From assembly GCA_035948855.1 (NCBI GenBank), contig DASZIT010000052.1, positions 1 to 64,000 on the forward strand: a stretch of 64,000 bases of DNA, given 5' to 3'. This document shows positions 51,243-59,018 of this stretch, in pieces (the first letter of the stretch is position 1; every line of letters begins with the position of its first letter). The notes under the pieces are model-generated. The model had not been told where the DNA came from, did not search any database, and was given only the letters and a program-made list of their open reading frames with translations. The position numbers were made by a program, and so were the translations under genes. The DNA is from DASZIT01 sp035948855 (GTDB lineage: Bacteria; Actinomycetota; Acidimicrobiia; Acidimicrobiales; RAAP-2).

Positions 51243-52019
51243 ATGGCTCGTCTGGACGGCAAGGTTGCGGTGATCACCGGAGCCGGAAGCGGCATCGGCC
51301 GGATGGCGGCGCTCCTGTTTGCCGCCGAAGGGGCGAAGGTGGTGGTGGCCGATGTGGTGGGCGACCACGCCGAGTCGGTGACCGGCGAGATCGTCGCGGC
51401 CGGCGGCTCGGCGCTGGCCGTCACCGTCGACGTCTCGAACGAATCACAGGTGGATGCCATGGTGGCGGCGGCCGTCGATGGCTACGGCGGGCTCCAGGTG
51501 CTGTTCAACAACGCCGGGATCTTCCCCGATGACGACGGTGGGGTCCTCGACACCCCGCCGGAAACCTGGCAGCGGGTGATGGAGGTCAACCTGAAGGGGG
51601 TGTGGCTGGGTTGCCGGGCGGCGGTGCCGGCCATGCTGGCCTCCGGCGGCGGCTCCATCATCAACGTCGCCTCGTTCGTCGCCCTGATGGGAGCGGCCAC
51701 CGCCCAGATCGCCTACACCGCTTCGAAGGGCGGCGTCCTGGCCATGACCCGGGAGCTGGCGGTGGAGTATGCCCGACAGGGGATCCGGGCCAACTCGCTC
51801 TGCCCGGGACCCATCGAGACCCCGTTGCTGGCCGAGCTGCTGGCCGACCCCGAACGCCGCCAGCGCCGTCTGGTCCACATCCCGATCGGCCGTTTCGGCC
51901 GACCCGAAGAGATCGCCAAGGCGGCCCTGTTTCTGGCCTCCGACGACGCGTCCTTCATCACCGGATCGGCACTGGTGGTCGACGGTGGCATCACCGCCGC
52001 CTACGTGACACCCGAGTAG
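51243..52019 (+). CDS. Short-chain dehydrogenase/reductase (classical)
   Basis: 258 residues with GGAG before the ATG. VAVITGAGSGIGRMAALLFAAEGAKVVVADVVG binds the dinucleotide, with Asp at the end of strand 2 favouring NAD. NNAGIF, the Ser in GGGSIINVASFVALMG and the YTASK motif (YTASKGGVLAMTRELA) form the active site. PGPIETPLL and the C-terminal FITGSALVVDGGITAAY are family-typical. It is directly upstream of the glutamine-synthetase-like gene with a 38-base gap. Confidence 0.9.
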   Translation: MARLDGKVAVITGAGSGIGRMAALLFAAEGAKVVVADVVGDHAESVTGEIVAAGGSALAVTVDVSNESQVDAMVAAAVDGYGGLQVLFNNAGIFPDDDGGVLDTPPETWQRVMEVNLKGVWLGCRAAVPAMLASGGGSIINVASFVALMGAATAQIAYTASKGGVLAMTRELAVEYARQGIRANSLCPGPIETPLLAELLADPERRQRRLVHIPIGRFGRPEEIAKAALFLASDDASFITGSALVVDGGITAAYVTPE

Positions 52020-52057
52020 GGCTGGACGGGCGGGCCAGCCTGGGTCAAAGTGCTGAG

Positions 52058-53425
52058 GTGCTGACCCTCGAAACCCTCCCCCGACAGATTCAATCGGGTG
52101 ACATCCACACGGTGCTGGTGGCCTTCCCCGATCTCCAGGGACGTCCCGTCGGGAAGCGGGTCACCGCGCCGTTCTTCCTCGAGCACGTCATCGACCACGG
52201 GATCGAAGTCTGCGACTATCTGTTGGCCGTCGACGTGGACATGGAGCCGCTTCCCGGATACCGGTTCGCCAACTGGGACAACGGCTACGGCGACCTGCAC
52301 GCAGTCATCGACCCGCACACCGTCCGGACGATCCCCTGGCTCCCGGGCAGCGCGCTGGTCCTCTGTGACCTCTTGACCCTGGACGGCGAGCCGGTGGAAG
52401 TGTCGCCCCGCCGCATCCTCCAGCGACAACTCGAGCGGGCGGCGGAGCGCGGGCTGGAGATCAAGTGCGCCACCGAGCTCGAGTTCTATCTCTTCCTCGA
52501 CACCTACGCGGAGGCGACGGCCAAGCACTGGCAGGGGATCATTCCGCATGCCGACACCATCGAGGACTACCAGCTGCTGCAGACATCCCGGGTCGAGCCG
52601 ATCATCGGCCAGATCCGCAATCAGATGCTGACCGCCGGCATCCCCATCGAGTTCTCCAAGGGAGAGGCCGGGACCGGACAGCACGAGATCAACATCACCT
52701 ACGGCGGCGCCCTGGAGGTCGCCGACCGCCACCTGGTGTTCAAGAACGGGGTGAAGGAGATCGCCTCCCAGCACGGCCGGGCCGCCACCTTCATGGCCAA
52801 GTGGTCGATGGCCCACGCCGGTTCGTCGTGCCACCTCCACACCAGCCTGTGGGACGCAACCTCGGGTGCCCCGCTGATGGCCCCGGCCGATGACCGCACC
52901 ACCTCCTCGGGGTTCTCGAAGGTCGGCGAGCAATTTCTCGCCGGGCAGCTCCACAGCGCCGGCCAGCTGGCCTGGTGCTTCGCTCCCTACGTCAACTCGT
53001 ACCGACGGTATGTCCCCGACTCGTGGGCGCCGACCGCCATCGTCTGGGGAGAGGACAACCGCACCTGCGGATTCCGGGCGGTGGGCACCGGGCCCGGGCG
53101 ACGGATCGAGAGCCGGGTTCCGGGGGCGGACGTGAACCCCTACATCGCCCTGGCCGGGTCGATCGCCGCCGGGTTGTGGGGCGTCGAGCACGAGCTCGAG
53201 CTCGAACCCGCCTTCGAGGGCAACGCCTATGCCGCGCCCGAGGTCACCCGGCTCCCGTCGACCTTGCCGGAAGCCATCGACAAGCTGGCCTCCAGCGAAG
53301 TGGCGTTGGAGGCCTTCGGCCCGGACGTCCATCACCACCTGCTCAACACCGCCCGCCAGGAGTGGAGGAAGGCCAATACGGTGGTCACCGACTGGGAGCT
53401 GGCCCGCAACTTCGAGCGCATCTGA
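52058..53425 (+). CDS. Glutamine synthetase family ligase (gamma-glutamylamine synthetase-like)
   Basis: 455 residues from GTG at 52058. The beta-grasp start FPDLQGRPVGKRVTAPFFLEHV and ATELEFYLF precede the catalytic domain: IPIEFSKGEAGTGQHEINITYGG, FMAKWSMAHAGSSCHLHTSLWD, and RRIESRVPGADVNPYIALAGSIAAGLWG, matching GS metal and ATP sites. It lacks the adenylylation Tyr loop of true glutamine synthetases and resembles the PuuA/GlnA3-4 group that ligates glutamate to polyamines or ethanolamine. That assignment is an inference. CAAAGT lies six bases upstream, a weak leaderless -10. Confidence 0.85.
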   Translation: MLTLETLPRQIQSGDIHTVLVAFPDLQGRPVGKRVTAPFFLEHVIDHGIEVCDYLLAVDVDMEPLPGYRFANWDNGYGDLHAVIDPHTVRTIPWLPGSALVLCDLLTLDGEPVEVSPRRILQRQLERAAERGLEIKCATELEFYLFLDTYAEATAKHWQGIIPHADTIEDYQLLQTSRVEPIIGQIRNQMLTAGIPIEFSKGEAGTGQHEINITYGGALEVADRHLVFKNGVKEIASQHGRAATFMAKWSMAHAGSSCHLHTSLWDATSGAPLMAPADDRTTSSGFSKVGEQFLAGQLHSAGQLAWCFAPYVNSYRRYVPDSWAPTAIVWGEDNRTCGFRAVGTGPGRRIESRVPGADVNPYIALAGSIAAGLWGVEHELELEPAFEGNAYAAPEVTRLPSTLPEAIDKLASSEVALEAFGPDVHHHLLNTARQEWRKANTVVTDWELARNFERI

Positions 53426-53469
53426 GGGTGCTCCCGGGCTCAATCCGAAGCCGGACCGGCCCGTACCCC

Positions 53470-53498
53470 TTGACGAACCCCATCCGTCCTGCCACCAT
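53470..53498 (+). promoter_or_regulatory. leuA leader promoter
   Basis: TTGACG (53470-53475), 17 bases, CACCAT (53493-53498). The -35 is near-consensus and the -10 is weak. Transcription would begin near 53505, just before the leader peptide ATG at 53509. Confidence 0.5.
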
Positions 53499-53508
53499 GA
53501 AAGGCACT

Positions 53509-53547
53509 ATGTATTGCACCTCGACCTCGGACCTCCTTCTCACCTGA
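53509..53547 (+). CDS. leuA leader peptide with three consecutive Leu codons
   Basis: A 12-residue ORF, M-Y-C-T-S-T-S-D-L-L-L-T, with CTC CTT CTC at 53533-53541 and GAAAGG just upstream. An in-frame ATG at 53497 would give 16 residues. The Leu run is the sensor of a transcription attenuator: ribosome stalling when charged Leu-tRNA is scarce lets leuA be expressed. The position, 29 bases before a strong terminator and 140 bases before leuA, fits exactly. Confidence 0.75.
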   Translation: MYCTSTSDLLLT

Positions 53548-53575
53548 CGGCGAGCGCCCCATCGCGTTCGTCCGC

Positions 53576-53609
53576 AACCTCCTGAGCCGAAAAGGCCAGG
53601 GGGTTTTTT
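53576..53609 (+). terminator. Intrinsic terminator of the leuA attenuator
   Basis: The stem pairs 53576-53588 (AACCTCCTGAGCC) with 53594-53605 (GGCCAGGGGGTT), leaving one bulged A and a GAAAA loop, followed by a six-T run (53604-53609). It is the only classical intrinsic terminator I found in the window. It sits between the Leu-codon leader peptide and leuA. Confidence 0.8.
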
Positions 53610-53689
53610 GATGGGCCTATGCCGACCGTGCCAACGGTCGGGAGAGACGGAATCCGAGGATCGCCGAGCACAGGAAGCAAGGGAGCAAC

Positions 53690-55450
53690 GTGAGTACCGA
53701 CCAGCCGAAGACGAAGACCGCGGAAGCCACCAGCCGGGCCGGACACCGTCTCGAGCTTCCCTGCGACGTTTCCCCCATGCCGTTCCGCCTGTACCGGCCG
53801 TACCTCCCCCTGCAGCTGGCCGACCGCACCTGGCCCGACCAACGCTTTACCCAGGCCCCCCGCTGGGCCAGCGTCGACCTGCGGGACGGCAACCAGGCAC
53901 TGGTCGACCCGATGGACTCGGAGCGGAAGCTGAAGCTGTTCAACGCCTTGGTGGAGATCGGCTTCAAGGAGATCGAGGTCGGGTTCCCGTCGGCCTCGCA
54001 AACCGACTTCGACTTCCAGCGCGAGATCATCGACGGGGACCTGATCCCCGACGACGTGGACATTCAGGTCCTGGTCCAATGCCGGGAGGATCTGATCGAA
54101 CGCACCTTCGAGTCGCTGGGGGGTGCCCGGCGGGCCATCGTCCACTTCTACAATTCGACATCCGAGCTGCAGCGTAGGGTGGTCTTCGGCCTCGATCGGG
54201 CCGGGATCATCGACATCGCGGTCAACGCCGCCCGGCTCTGCCGGAAGTTCGAGTCGACCGTCCCGGGGACCCAGATCCGGTACGAGTATTCGCCCGAGAG
54301 CTTCACCGGGACCGAGCCGGAGTTCGCCATCGAGATCTGCGAAGCGGTGATGGATGTGATCGAGCCGACCCCGGAGCGACCGATCATCCTCAACCTTCCC
54401 GCCACCGTGGAGATGTACACGCCCAACGTCTACGCCGATGTCATCGAATGGTTCGGCCGCACCATCAAGAACCGCGATTCGGTGATCCTCAGCCTGCATC
54501 CGCACAACGACCGGGGCACCGCGGTGGCGGCCGCCGAGCTGGCCGTCCTGGCCGGCGCCGACCGGGTGGAGGGGACGTTGTTCGGCAACGGTGAGCGCAC
54601 CGGGAACGTCGATGTGGTCACCCTGGCCATGAACCTGTTCTCCCAGGGAATCGATCCGGCCCTCGACTTCAGCGACATCGAGAAGGTTCGGCGGGTGGCC
54701 GAGGACGCCACCCGGATGCCCGTACACCCCCGCCACCCCTATGCCGGCGACCTGGTGTACACCGCGTTCTCGGGATCCCACCAGGACGCCATCAAGAAAG
54801 GGTTCGCCGCCATCGGCGACGACTATCAGCAGTGGGAAGTGCCGTATCTGCCCATCGATCCGAAACACACCGGGCGCACCTACGAGGCCATCATCCAGAT
54901 CAACAGCCAGTCGGGAAAGGGGGGCGTCGCCTACGTCATGGACGCCGAGCACGGACTCGACCTCCCTCGAAATCTCCAGGTGGAATTCTCCAAGAAGGTG
55001 CAGGCGATCACCGAGACCAGCGGCACCGTCATCCGGCCCGGCGAGATGTGGGACGTGTTCTCCCAGACCTATCTCCCCGACGATGCCGGGGTGCGGCTGA
55101 TCGGCAGCGAGGTCACCACCGGCGGGAAGCGGACGACGGTCACCGCCCAACTGCTGGTCGACGGGCAGCCCCGTACGGTGCTCGGCGAAGGGAACGGGCC
55201 GATCGATGCGCTGGTCAGCGGTCTTCGCCGGGAGCTGGGTGTCGAGTTCGAGGTGAGGGACTACCGGGAGCACGCCCTGACTTCCGGGAGCGAGGCGTCG
55301 GCGGTGGCCTACGTGGAGGCCGAGGGCCCGGACGGATCGACCTGGTGGGGGGTGGGGATGGACTCGAGCATCCTCGATGCCTCGCTCGGAGCGGTGGTCA
55401 GCGCGGCCAACCAGGTGATGCCCAAGCAGTCCCCGCCCCCATCCGGCTGA
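53690..55450 (+). CDS. leuA: 2-isopropylmalate synthase
   Basis: 586 residues, GTG start with AAGGGAG upstream. The HMGL-like barrel has WASVDLRDGNQALVDPMDSERK near residues 59-80 (metal and acetyl-CoA site), LSLHPHNDRGTAVAAAELAVLAGADRVEGTLFGNGERTGNVD (the HxH metal motif), and the C-terminal LeuA dimer/regulatory domain (RTTVTAQLLVDGQPRTVLGEGNGPIDALVSGLRRELG). It condenses acetyl-CoA with 2-ketoisovalerate, first step of leucine synthesis, and the regulatory domain is where leucine would inhibit. Length matches the long actinobacterial form. A leucine attenuator lies upstream. Confidence 0.95.
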   Translation: MSTDQPKTKTAEATSRAGHRLELPCDVSPMPFRLYRPYLPLQLADRTWPDQRFTQAPRWASVDLRDGNQALVDPMDSERKLKLFNALVEIGFKEIEVGFPSASQTDFDFQREIIDGDLIPDDVDIQVLVQCREDLIERTFESLGGARRAIVHFYNSTSELQRRVVFGLDRAGIIDIAVNAARLCRKFESTVPGTQIRYEYSPESFTGTEPEFAIEICEAVMDVIEPTPERPIILNLPATVEMYTPNVYADVIEWFGRTIKNRDSVILSLHPHNDRGTAVAAAELAVLAGADRVEGTLFGNGERTGNVDVVTLAMNLFSQGIDPALDFSDIEKVRRVAEDATRMPVHPRHPYAGDLVYTAFSGSHQDAIKKGFAAIGDDYQQWEVPYLPIDPKHTGRTYEAIIQINSQSGKGGVAYVMDAEHGLDLPRNLQVEFSKKVQAITETSGTVIRPGEMWDVFSQTYLPDDAGVRLIGSEVTTGGKRTTVTAQLLVDGQPRTVLGEGNGPIDALVSGLRRELGVEFEVRDYREHALTSGSEASAVAYVEAEGPDGSTWWGVGMDSSILDASLGAVVSAANQVMPKQSPPPSG

Positions 55451-55487
55451 CCGCCGACGTCGCGGGTATCGACGGTACGCTCCGCGG

Positions 55488-55796
55488 GTGGGACTCTTCG
55501 CGGTGACCACGGTCTTCGGGCCGAATTGGAACCCCTCGCTCTCACGCCGGGAGCAGCGCGGCTGGGATGGGCATGCAACGTTCATGGACGGACTGGTCGA
55601 CGCCGGCTTCGTGTTCCTGGGTGGCCCGATCGGGGACAGTGACCGGAACCTGCTGGTGGTCGAGGCCGACGACGAGCACGAGATCGAGACGCGGATGGGC
55701 GAAGACCCCTGGGCATCGATGGGGTTGCTCCGCCTCGGGTCGATCGAGCCTTGGACGATCTGGCTCGACGGCCGGAAACGCAGGCCCAGCCGCTGA
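55488..55796 (+). CDS. YciI-like domain protein
   Basis: 102 residues. LFAVTTVFGPNWNPSLSRREQRGWDGHATFMDGLVDAGFVFLGGPIGDSDRNLLVVEADDEHEIETRMGEDPWASMGLLRLGSIEPWTIW matches the YCII-related fold (HATFMDGLVDAG, His and GDP/DPW region). It is a small ferredoxin-like protein with possible hydrolase or isomerase activity. TACGCT (55476-55481) lies six bases before the GTG, a leaderless start. Function in this organism is unknown. Confidence 0.8.
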   Translation: MGLFAVTTVFGPNWNPSLSRREQRGWDGHATFMDGLVDAGFVFLGGPIGDSDRNLLVVEADDEHEIETRMGEDPWASMGLLRLGSIEPWTIWLDGRKRRPSR

Positions 55797-55849
55797 CTCG
55801 GCACACGGCCATCTCGCCGTGCCGCGCCCCATGTGTGACGATGGGGCGC

Positions 55850-56710
55850 ATGGACGCGGAACGGGTGACTTTCGACGGCTTCGAGGGAGTGCACCTGGCG
55901 GCCGACGTCCGTGGTGAGCCGGACGCCTGGCCGGTGCTGTTCCTCCACGGCGGTGGTCAGACCCGGTATGCGTGGGGATCGACGGCGGAGACGGTGGCCG
56001 GGCAAGGATGGCGGACGGTTGCCCTCGACCTCCGGGGTCACGGCGACAGCGACTGGGCCCCCAACGGCGACTATTCGTTCACCGCCTTCTGCGCCGATGT
56101 AGTGGCGGTGGCCGACCAGTTGGGACGGCCGCCGGTGCTGGTGGGCGCTTCGTTGGGAGGGATGTCGGCCATGCTCGCCGAAGGGACCAGTGACCGCCCG
56201 GTCTCCAGCGGCCTGGTGCTGGTGGACATCACCCCCAAGGCCAACCCGGTCGGCATCAACCGGATCAAGGATTTCATGTTGTCGGGCATCGATGGATTCG
56301 ATTCCCTCGAGGACGCAGCCAAGGCGATCGCCGCCTACACCCCGCAGCGGACCCGGCAGGTCAACCCGACCGGCCTCATGAAGGTCCTGCGCCAGCGGGA
56401 CGACCGCTGGTACTGGCACTGGGACCCGAAGTTCATCGGTCTGGACCGCACCGAGGTGGTGCCCGACCGTCTGGCCGGGCTGCTCGACGTGGCCATGAGC
56501 AATATCCACGTACCGACCATGCTGGTCCGGGGACTTCTCAGCGACGTCGTCACCCAGGAGGGTGTCGACGAACTGCTGGCCCAGATTCCCGGTGCCACCG
56601 TGGTCGATGTCGCCGGCGCGGCCCACATGATCGCCGGCGACCGGAACGACGCCTTCTCTGATGCGGTGATCGCGTTCCTGCAGGACCGCATCCGACCGCT
56701 GATCGGCTAG
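55850..56710 (+). CDS. Alpha/beta hydrolase
   Basis: 286 residues from ATG at 55850. PVLFLHGGGQTRYAWGSTAETVAGQGWRTVALDLRGHGDSDWAPNGDYS gives the oxyanion region, VLVGASLGGMSAMLAEG the Ser nucleophile near residue 102, and the C-terminal VVDVAGAAHMIAGDRNDAF the His. TMLVRGLLSDVVTQEG carries the acid. The GACGAT box with a TGT extension seven bases before the ATG again suggests leaderless transcription. The substrate is unknown. The coding sequence ends 13 bases before the convergent phosphotransferase stop. Confidence 0.85.
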   Translation: MDAERVTFDGFEGVHLAADVRGEPDAWPVLFLHGGGQTRYAWGSTAETVAGQGWRTVALDLRGHGDSDWAPNGDYSFTAFCADVVAVADQLGRPPVLVGASLGGMSAMLAEGTSDRPVSSGLVLVDITPKANPVGINRIKDFMLSGIDGFDSLEDAAKAIAAYTPQRTRQVNPTGLMKVLRQRDDRWYWHWDPKFIGLDRTEVVPDRLAGLLDVAMSNIHVPTMLVRGLLSDVVTQEGVDELLAQIPGATVVDVAGAAHMIAGDRNDAFSDAVIAFLQDRIRPLIG

Positions 56711-56723
56711 TCGGGAGCGGGAT

Positions 56724-57551
56724 CTAGGCCAGCGCCTCGCCGAACTTCGACTGGTGCTCGGTCCACCAACGACGGCGGCGGTCGTAGCGCTCCCGGCCGC
56801 CCATCTCTGTCCACATCCGGATGAAGTTCGGGTCGCCCGCCTCGACTCGGCGTCGGACGAACTCTCCACCGTGCTCCATGGCTATGGCCAGGATCTGCAC
56901 GAGCTCAACGCGCTGCTCATCGTCCAAGCCATAGACGTCGGCCACCAACCGAAGCCGCCGCGGCCGATCCGATGGTTCCCATCCCAGGCGGGAAGCACTC
57001 AGGTCGTCATCGATGGGAACGCACATGCGGGCAAACTGCGCCACGTCGTACACGGGTCGGCCCGGCGCGGCAAAATCAAAGTCGATCAACCCAACTGCGA
57101 CCCCGTCCCGGAAGACCACGTTCTCGAGGCACACGTCGTTGTGACACACCACCGGCCCACCGGCGGGGTCGGCCAGCTCGCCGCTCCACTCCAGTCCGGC
57201 GACGTCGACCTGACGTGACCCGTGGTGGAACGCCCGCATCAACTCGGCGATCGACCCCAATACGTCGTCCGACTGTGCCCACGTCGGATAGGGAGGGAGC
57301 GGAACCTCGCCCTCGATGTACACCAGCCGCTCCCGGCCGTCCTCCTGGATCGTGACAGGCTGAGAAGCTCCCTCGAACCCGGCCGCGCCCAATGCTGACA
57401 AGAATTCGTGGATGGATGGCGAGTAGGGATTCGAGGGCCGGAGGACGTGATCGTTCTCCCTGGAGACCTGCCCGGCATTGGCGACTCCTCCCGCCAGCGG
57501 TTCTTCCACCCCCTGCCGGTGGCTCTCGGCACCGCTGGGACCGTCAGTCAC
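56724..57551 (-). CDS. Aminoglycoside phosphotransferase-fold protein, coupled to VapC
   Basis: 275 residues. The GTG at 57551 overlaps the vapC stop. The kinase-like catalytic loop is VVCHNDVCLENVVFRDGVAVGLIDFDFAAPGRPVYDVA: HNDxxxxN with catalytic Asp near residue 138 and IDFD for metal. The N-lobe (NDHVLRPSNPYSPSIHEFLSALGAAGFEGASQPVTIQEDGRERLVYIEGEV) matches APH family members found widely in actinobacteria. The phosphate acceptor is unknown; antibiotic modification is only one possibility. Its translational coupling to a toxin-antitoxin pair is unusual. Confidence 0.83.
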   Translation of the reverse strand: MTDGPSGAESHRQGVEEPLAGGVANAGQVSRENDHVLRPSNPYSPSIHEFLSALGAAGFEGASQPVTIQEDGRERLVYIEGEVPLPPYPTWAQSDDVLGSIAELMRAFHHGSRQVDVAGLEWSGELADPAGGPVVCHNDVCLENVVFRDGVAVGLIDFDFAAPGRPVYDVAQFARMCVPIDDDLSASRLGWEPSDRPRRLRLVADVYGLDDEQRVELVQILAIAMEHGGEFVRRRVEAGDPNFIRMWTEMGGRERYDRRRRWWTEHQSKFGEALA

Positions 57552-57961
57552 ACCGCGATGACTTGAACAAGGGATTCAAGGTCCCGGAAGTCGTCGGGAT
57601 TGCGGGTGTAGAGCGGGAGACCAACGGCACACGCCGTGGCAGCAATGAGGAGATCGACGGCCCGGGCTCCTCGTGGCTTTCGCCCCCCGGAGATGACCGC
57701 CGCGTACACCCTTCCGTAGGCACGGCATGCCTCACCGTCGAAGGGAAGCGGGTCGAATGCCGCCTCTGCACGTTGCAGTCGATCCTGTCGGCGCGCCCGC
57801 TCGTCATCGTCATCGGTGGCGTGCGAACCGGCTGCGAGCTCGGCCATGGTGATCGAACTGATGGCGAGCTCGACTGGGAGTTGGCCAGACTGCAGTTTCT
57901 CCAGGTCGATGACCACCGACGTGTCGATGACGCCACGTTGCGGGCGATCCTTCTCAGGCAC
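57548..57961 (-). CDS. vapC: VapC-type PIN domain toxin
   Basis: 137 residues from GTG at 57961, which overlaps the antitoxin stop by eight bases. PIN acidic residues are in place: GVIDTSVVIDLEK (first Asp near residue 13), SSITMAELAAGSHA (Glu), ARAVDLLIAATACAVGLPLYTRNPDDFRDLE (two Asp). The fold cleaves RNA, commonly tRNA or rRNA, when free of antitoxin. All catalytic residues appear present, so it is likely active. It overlaps the downstream phosphotransferase gene, making a three-gene unit. Confidence 0.88.
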   Translation of the reverse strand: MPEKDRPQRGVIDTSVVIDLEKLQSGQLPVELAISSITMAELAAGSHATDDDDERARRQDRLQRAEAAFDPLPFDGEACRAYGRVYAAVISGGRKPRGARAVDLLIAATACAVGLPLYTRNPDDFRDLESLVQVIAV

Positions 57962-58208
57962 GGGGCTCGACCTCCTGGGAAGCCACCCGGTCAAGGTCGG
58001 AGCGGAATCGTCCGAGATCCACACTTGGTGCGTTCTGGAACATCGCGATTGCCGCGGCTGCGCTCACAAACCGATGCCTTCGCAGCGGAGTCAATTCCCC
58101 TACTGGCACGCCATTTCGGGTCACCACGAACGTTTCGCCTTGATCCAGCTCGCGCATGATTTCGCCGCTGTCGTTTCGCAGTTGCCGTTGAGTGATTTCC
58201 TTCGCCAT
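57954..58208 (-). CDS. Antitoxin, Phd/YefM-type DNA-binding protein
   Basis: 84 residues from ATG at 58208. MAKEITQRQLRNDSGEIMRELDQGETFVVTRNGVPVGELTPL is the Phd/YefM DNA-binding and dimerisation domain. The C-terminal half (VSAAAAIAMFQNAPSVDLGRFRSDLDRVASQEVEP) would thread across VapC. The ATG at 58217 is rejected because it overlaps the -10 box. The antitoxin binds the palindrome at 58216-58238 and neutralises the PIN toxin encoded downstream with an eight-base overlap. Confidence 0.9.
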   Translation of the reverse strand: MAKEITQRQLRNDSGEIMRELDQGETFVVTRNGVPVGELTPLRRHRFVSAAAAIAMFQNAPSVDLGRFRSDLDRVASQEVEPRA

Positions 58209-58238
58209 GACGGGCATTGTAGCACGGCGTGCTACAAT
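58209..58238 (-). promoter_or_regulatory. Antitoxin operator: 23-bp perfect palindrome with extended -10
   Basis: ATTGTAGCACG (58216-58226), a central G, and CGTGCTACAAT (58228-58238) are perfect arms. On the minus strand the TACAAT within it, preceded by TGC (extended -10), lies seven bases before the ATG at 58208, a leaderless start. The antitoxin-toxin complex would bind here for autorepression. Confidence 0.75.
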
Positions 58239-58288
58239 GGCGATCCTCTCTGCGCGGTCAGTTTCGGTGCGGCCGCGCGGCTGATTTG

Positions 58289-58945
58289 TCAGTCGCGGCC
58301 CAGGACCTCCGCCTCCCTGGCCGCAGAGCGGGATCGGACCAACTCCAGGATCTCGGGCGGGGCCTTGGACGGAGCCCCGGCGTCAAAGGGAGGCTGCGGG
58401 TCGTATTCGATGCCCAGTTGGATGGCCTGAGCGATGGCCGGACCGTGGGTTTCGGCCACCAGGGTCAGAGCCAGGTCGATGCCGGCGGAGACACCAGCCG
58501 CCGTCCATATCTTCCCGCGATGCACGACCCGTTCTTCGGTGGGCGTGGCCCCGTACTTGGCCAACTCGTCATAGGCGTACCAGTGGGTAGTGGCATCGAG
58601 TCCGTCGAGAAGGCCGCCGGCGCCGAGTATCAATGCGCCGGTGCACACCGAGGTGGTGTATGTGGTGCGGGGATGTACCGCTTTCACCCAGTCGACGATG
58701 GGATCGCCATCCCGAGCCAGCCGGCGGGTGATGAAGCCTCCGGGCACGACCACGATGTCGGGCGCGCCGACGTCATCGAACCGGTGGTCGATGTGCAGAC
58801 GCAACAGACCGATGTCATCGGCCAGTTCCCCCGTCTTGGCCGCGCACACAACGACCTCAGCGTCGGGTAGCTGGGTGAACACCTGATAGGGACCGATGGC
58901 GTCGAGGGCGGTGAAGCCCGGGAACAAGCCGATGGCGATCTGCAT
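58289..58945 (-). CDS. DJ-1/PfpI family protein, isonitrile-hydratase-like
   Basis: 218 residues from ATG at 58945 with AGGAAG six bases upstream. MQIAIGLFPGFTALDAIGPYQVF is the family start with the conserved Asp/Glu near residue 15. PDIVVVPGGFITRRL and YTTSVCTGALILGAGGLLDG, whose Cys is the elbow nucleophile, are followed by TAAGVSAGIDLALTLVAETHG. This CTGA elbow and LDAIGPxxVF start are typical of isonitrile hydratases and related AraC-domain-lacking proteins. Substrate remains to be shown. The antitoxin operator lies 51 bases past the 3' end. Confidence 0.85.
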   Translation of the reverse strand: MQIAIGLFPGFTALDAIGPYQVFTQLPDAEVVVCAAKTGELADDIGLLRLHIDHRFDDVGAPDIVVVPGGFITRRLARDGDPIVDWVKAVHPRTTYTTSVCTGALILGAGGLLDGLDATTHWYAYDELAKYGATPTEERVVHRGKIWTAAGVSAGIDLALTLVAETHGPAIAQAIQLGIEYDPQPPFDAGAPSKAPPEILELVRSRSAAREAEVLGRD

Positions 58946-59018
58946 CCGCAACTTCCTCGCTTCCGTCTGGGTCAGAACCTACAGTTTGGCTCATCGACGC
59001 CGTAGCTTGGGGTTGGCC

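Noticed and set aside
53540..56869. 1,109-residue minus-strand open frame opposite leuA and the hydrolase
   Set aside because: It is antisense to two clear genes, has no family motif and arises from high GC in the third codon position.
58217..58217. ATG as antitoxin start
   Set aside because: It overlaps the -10 box within the operator; MAKEITQ at 58208 matches the family N-terminus.
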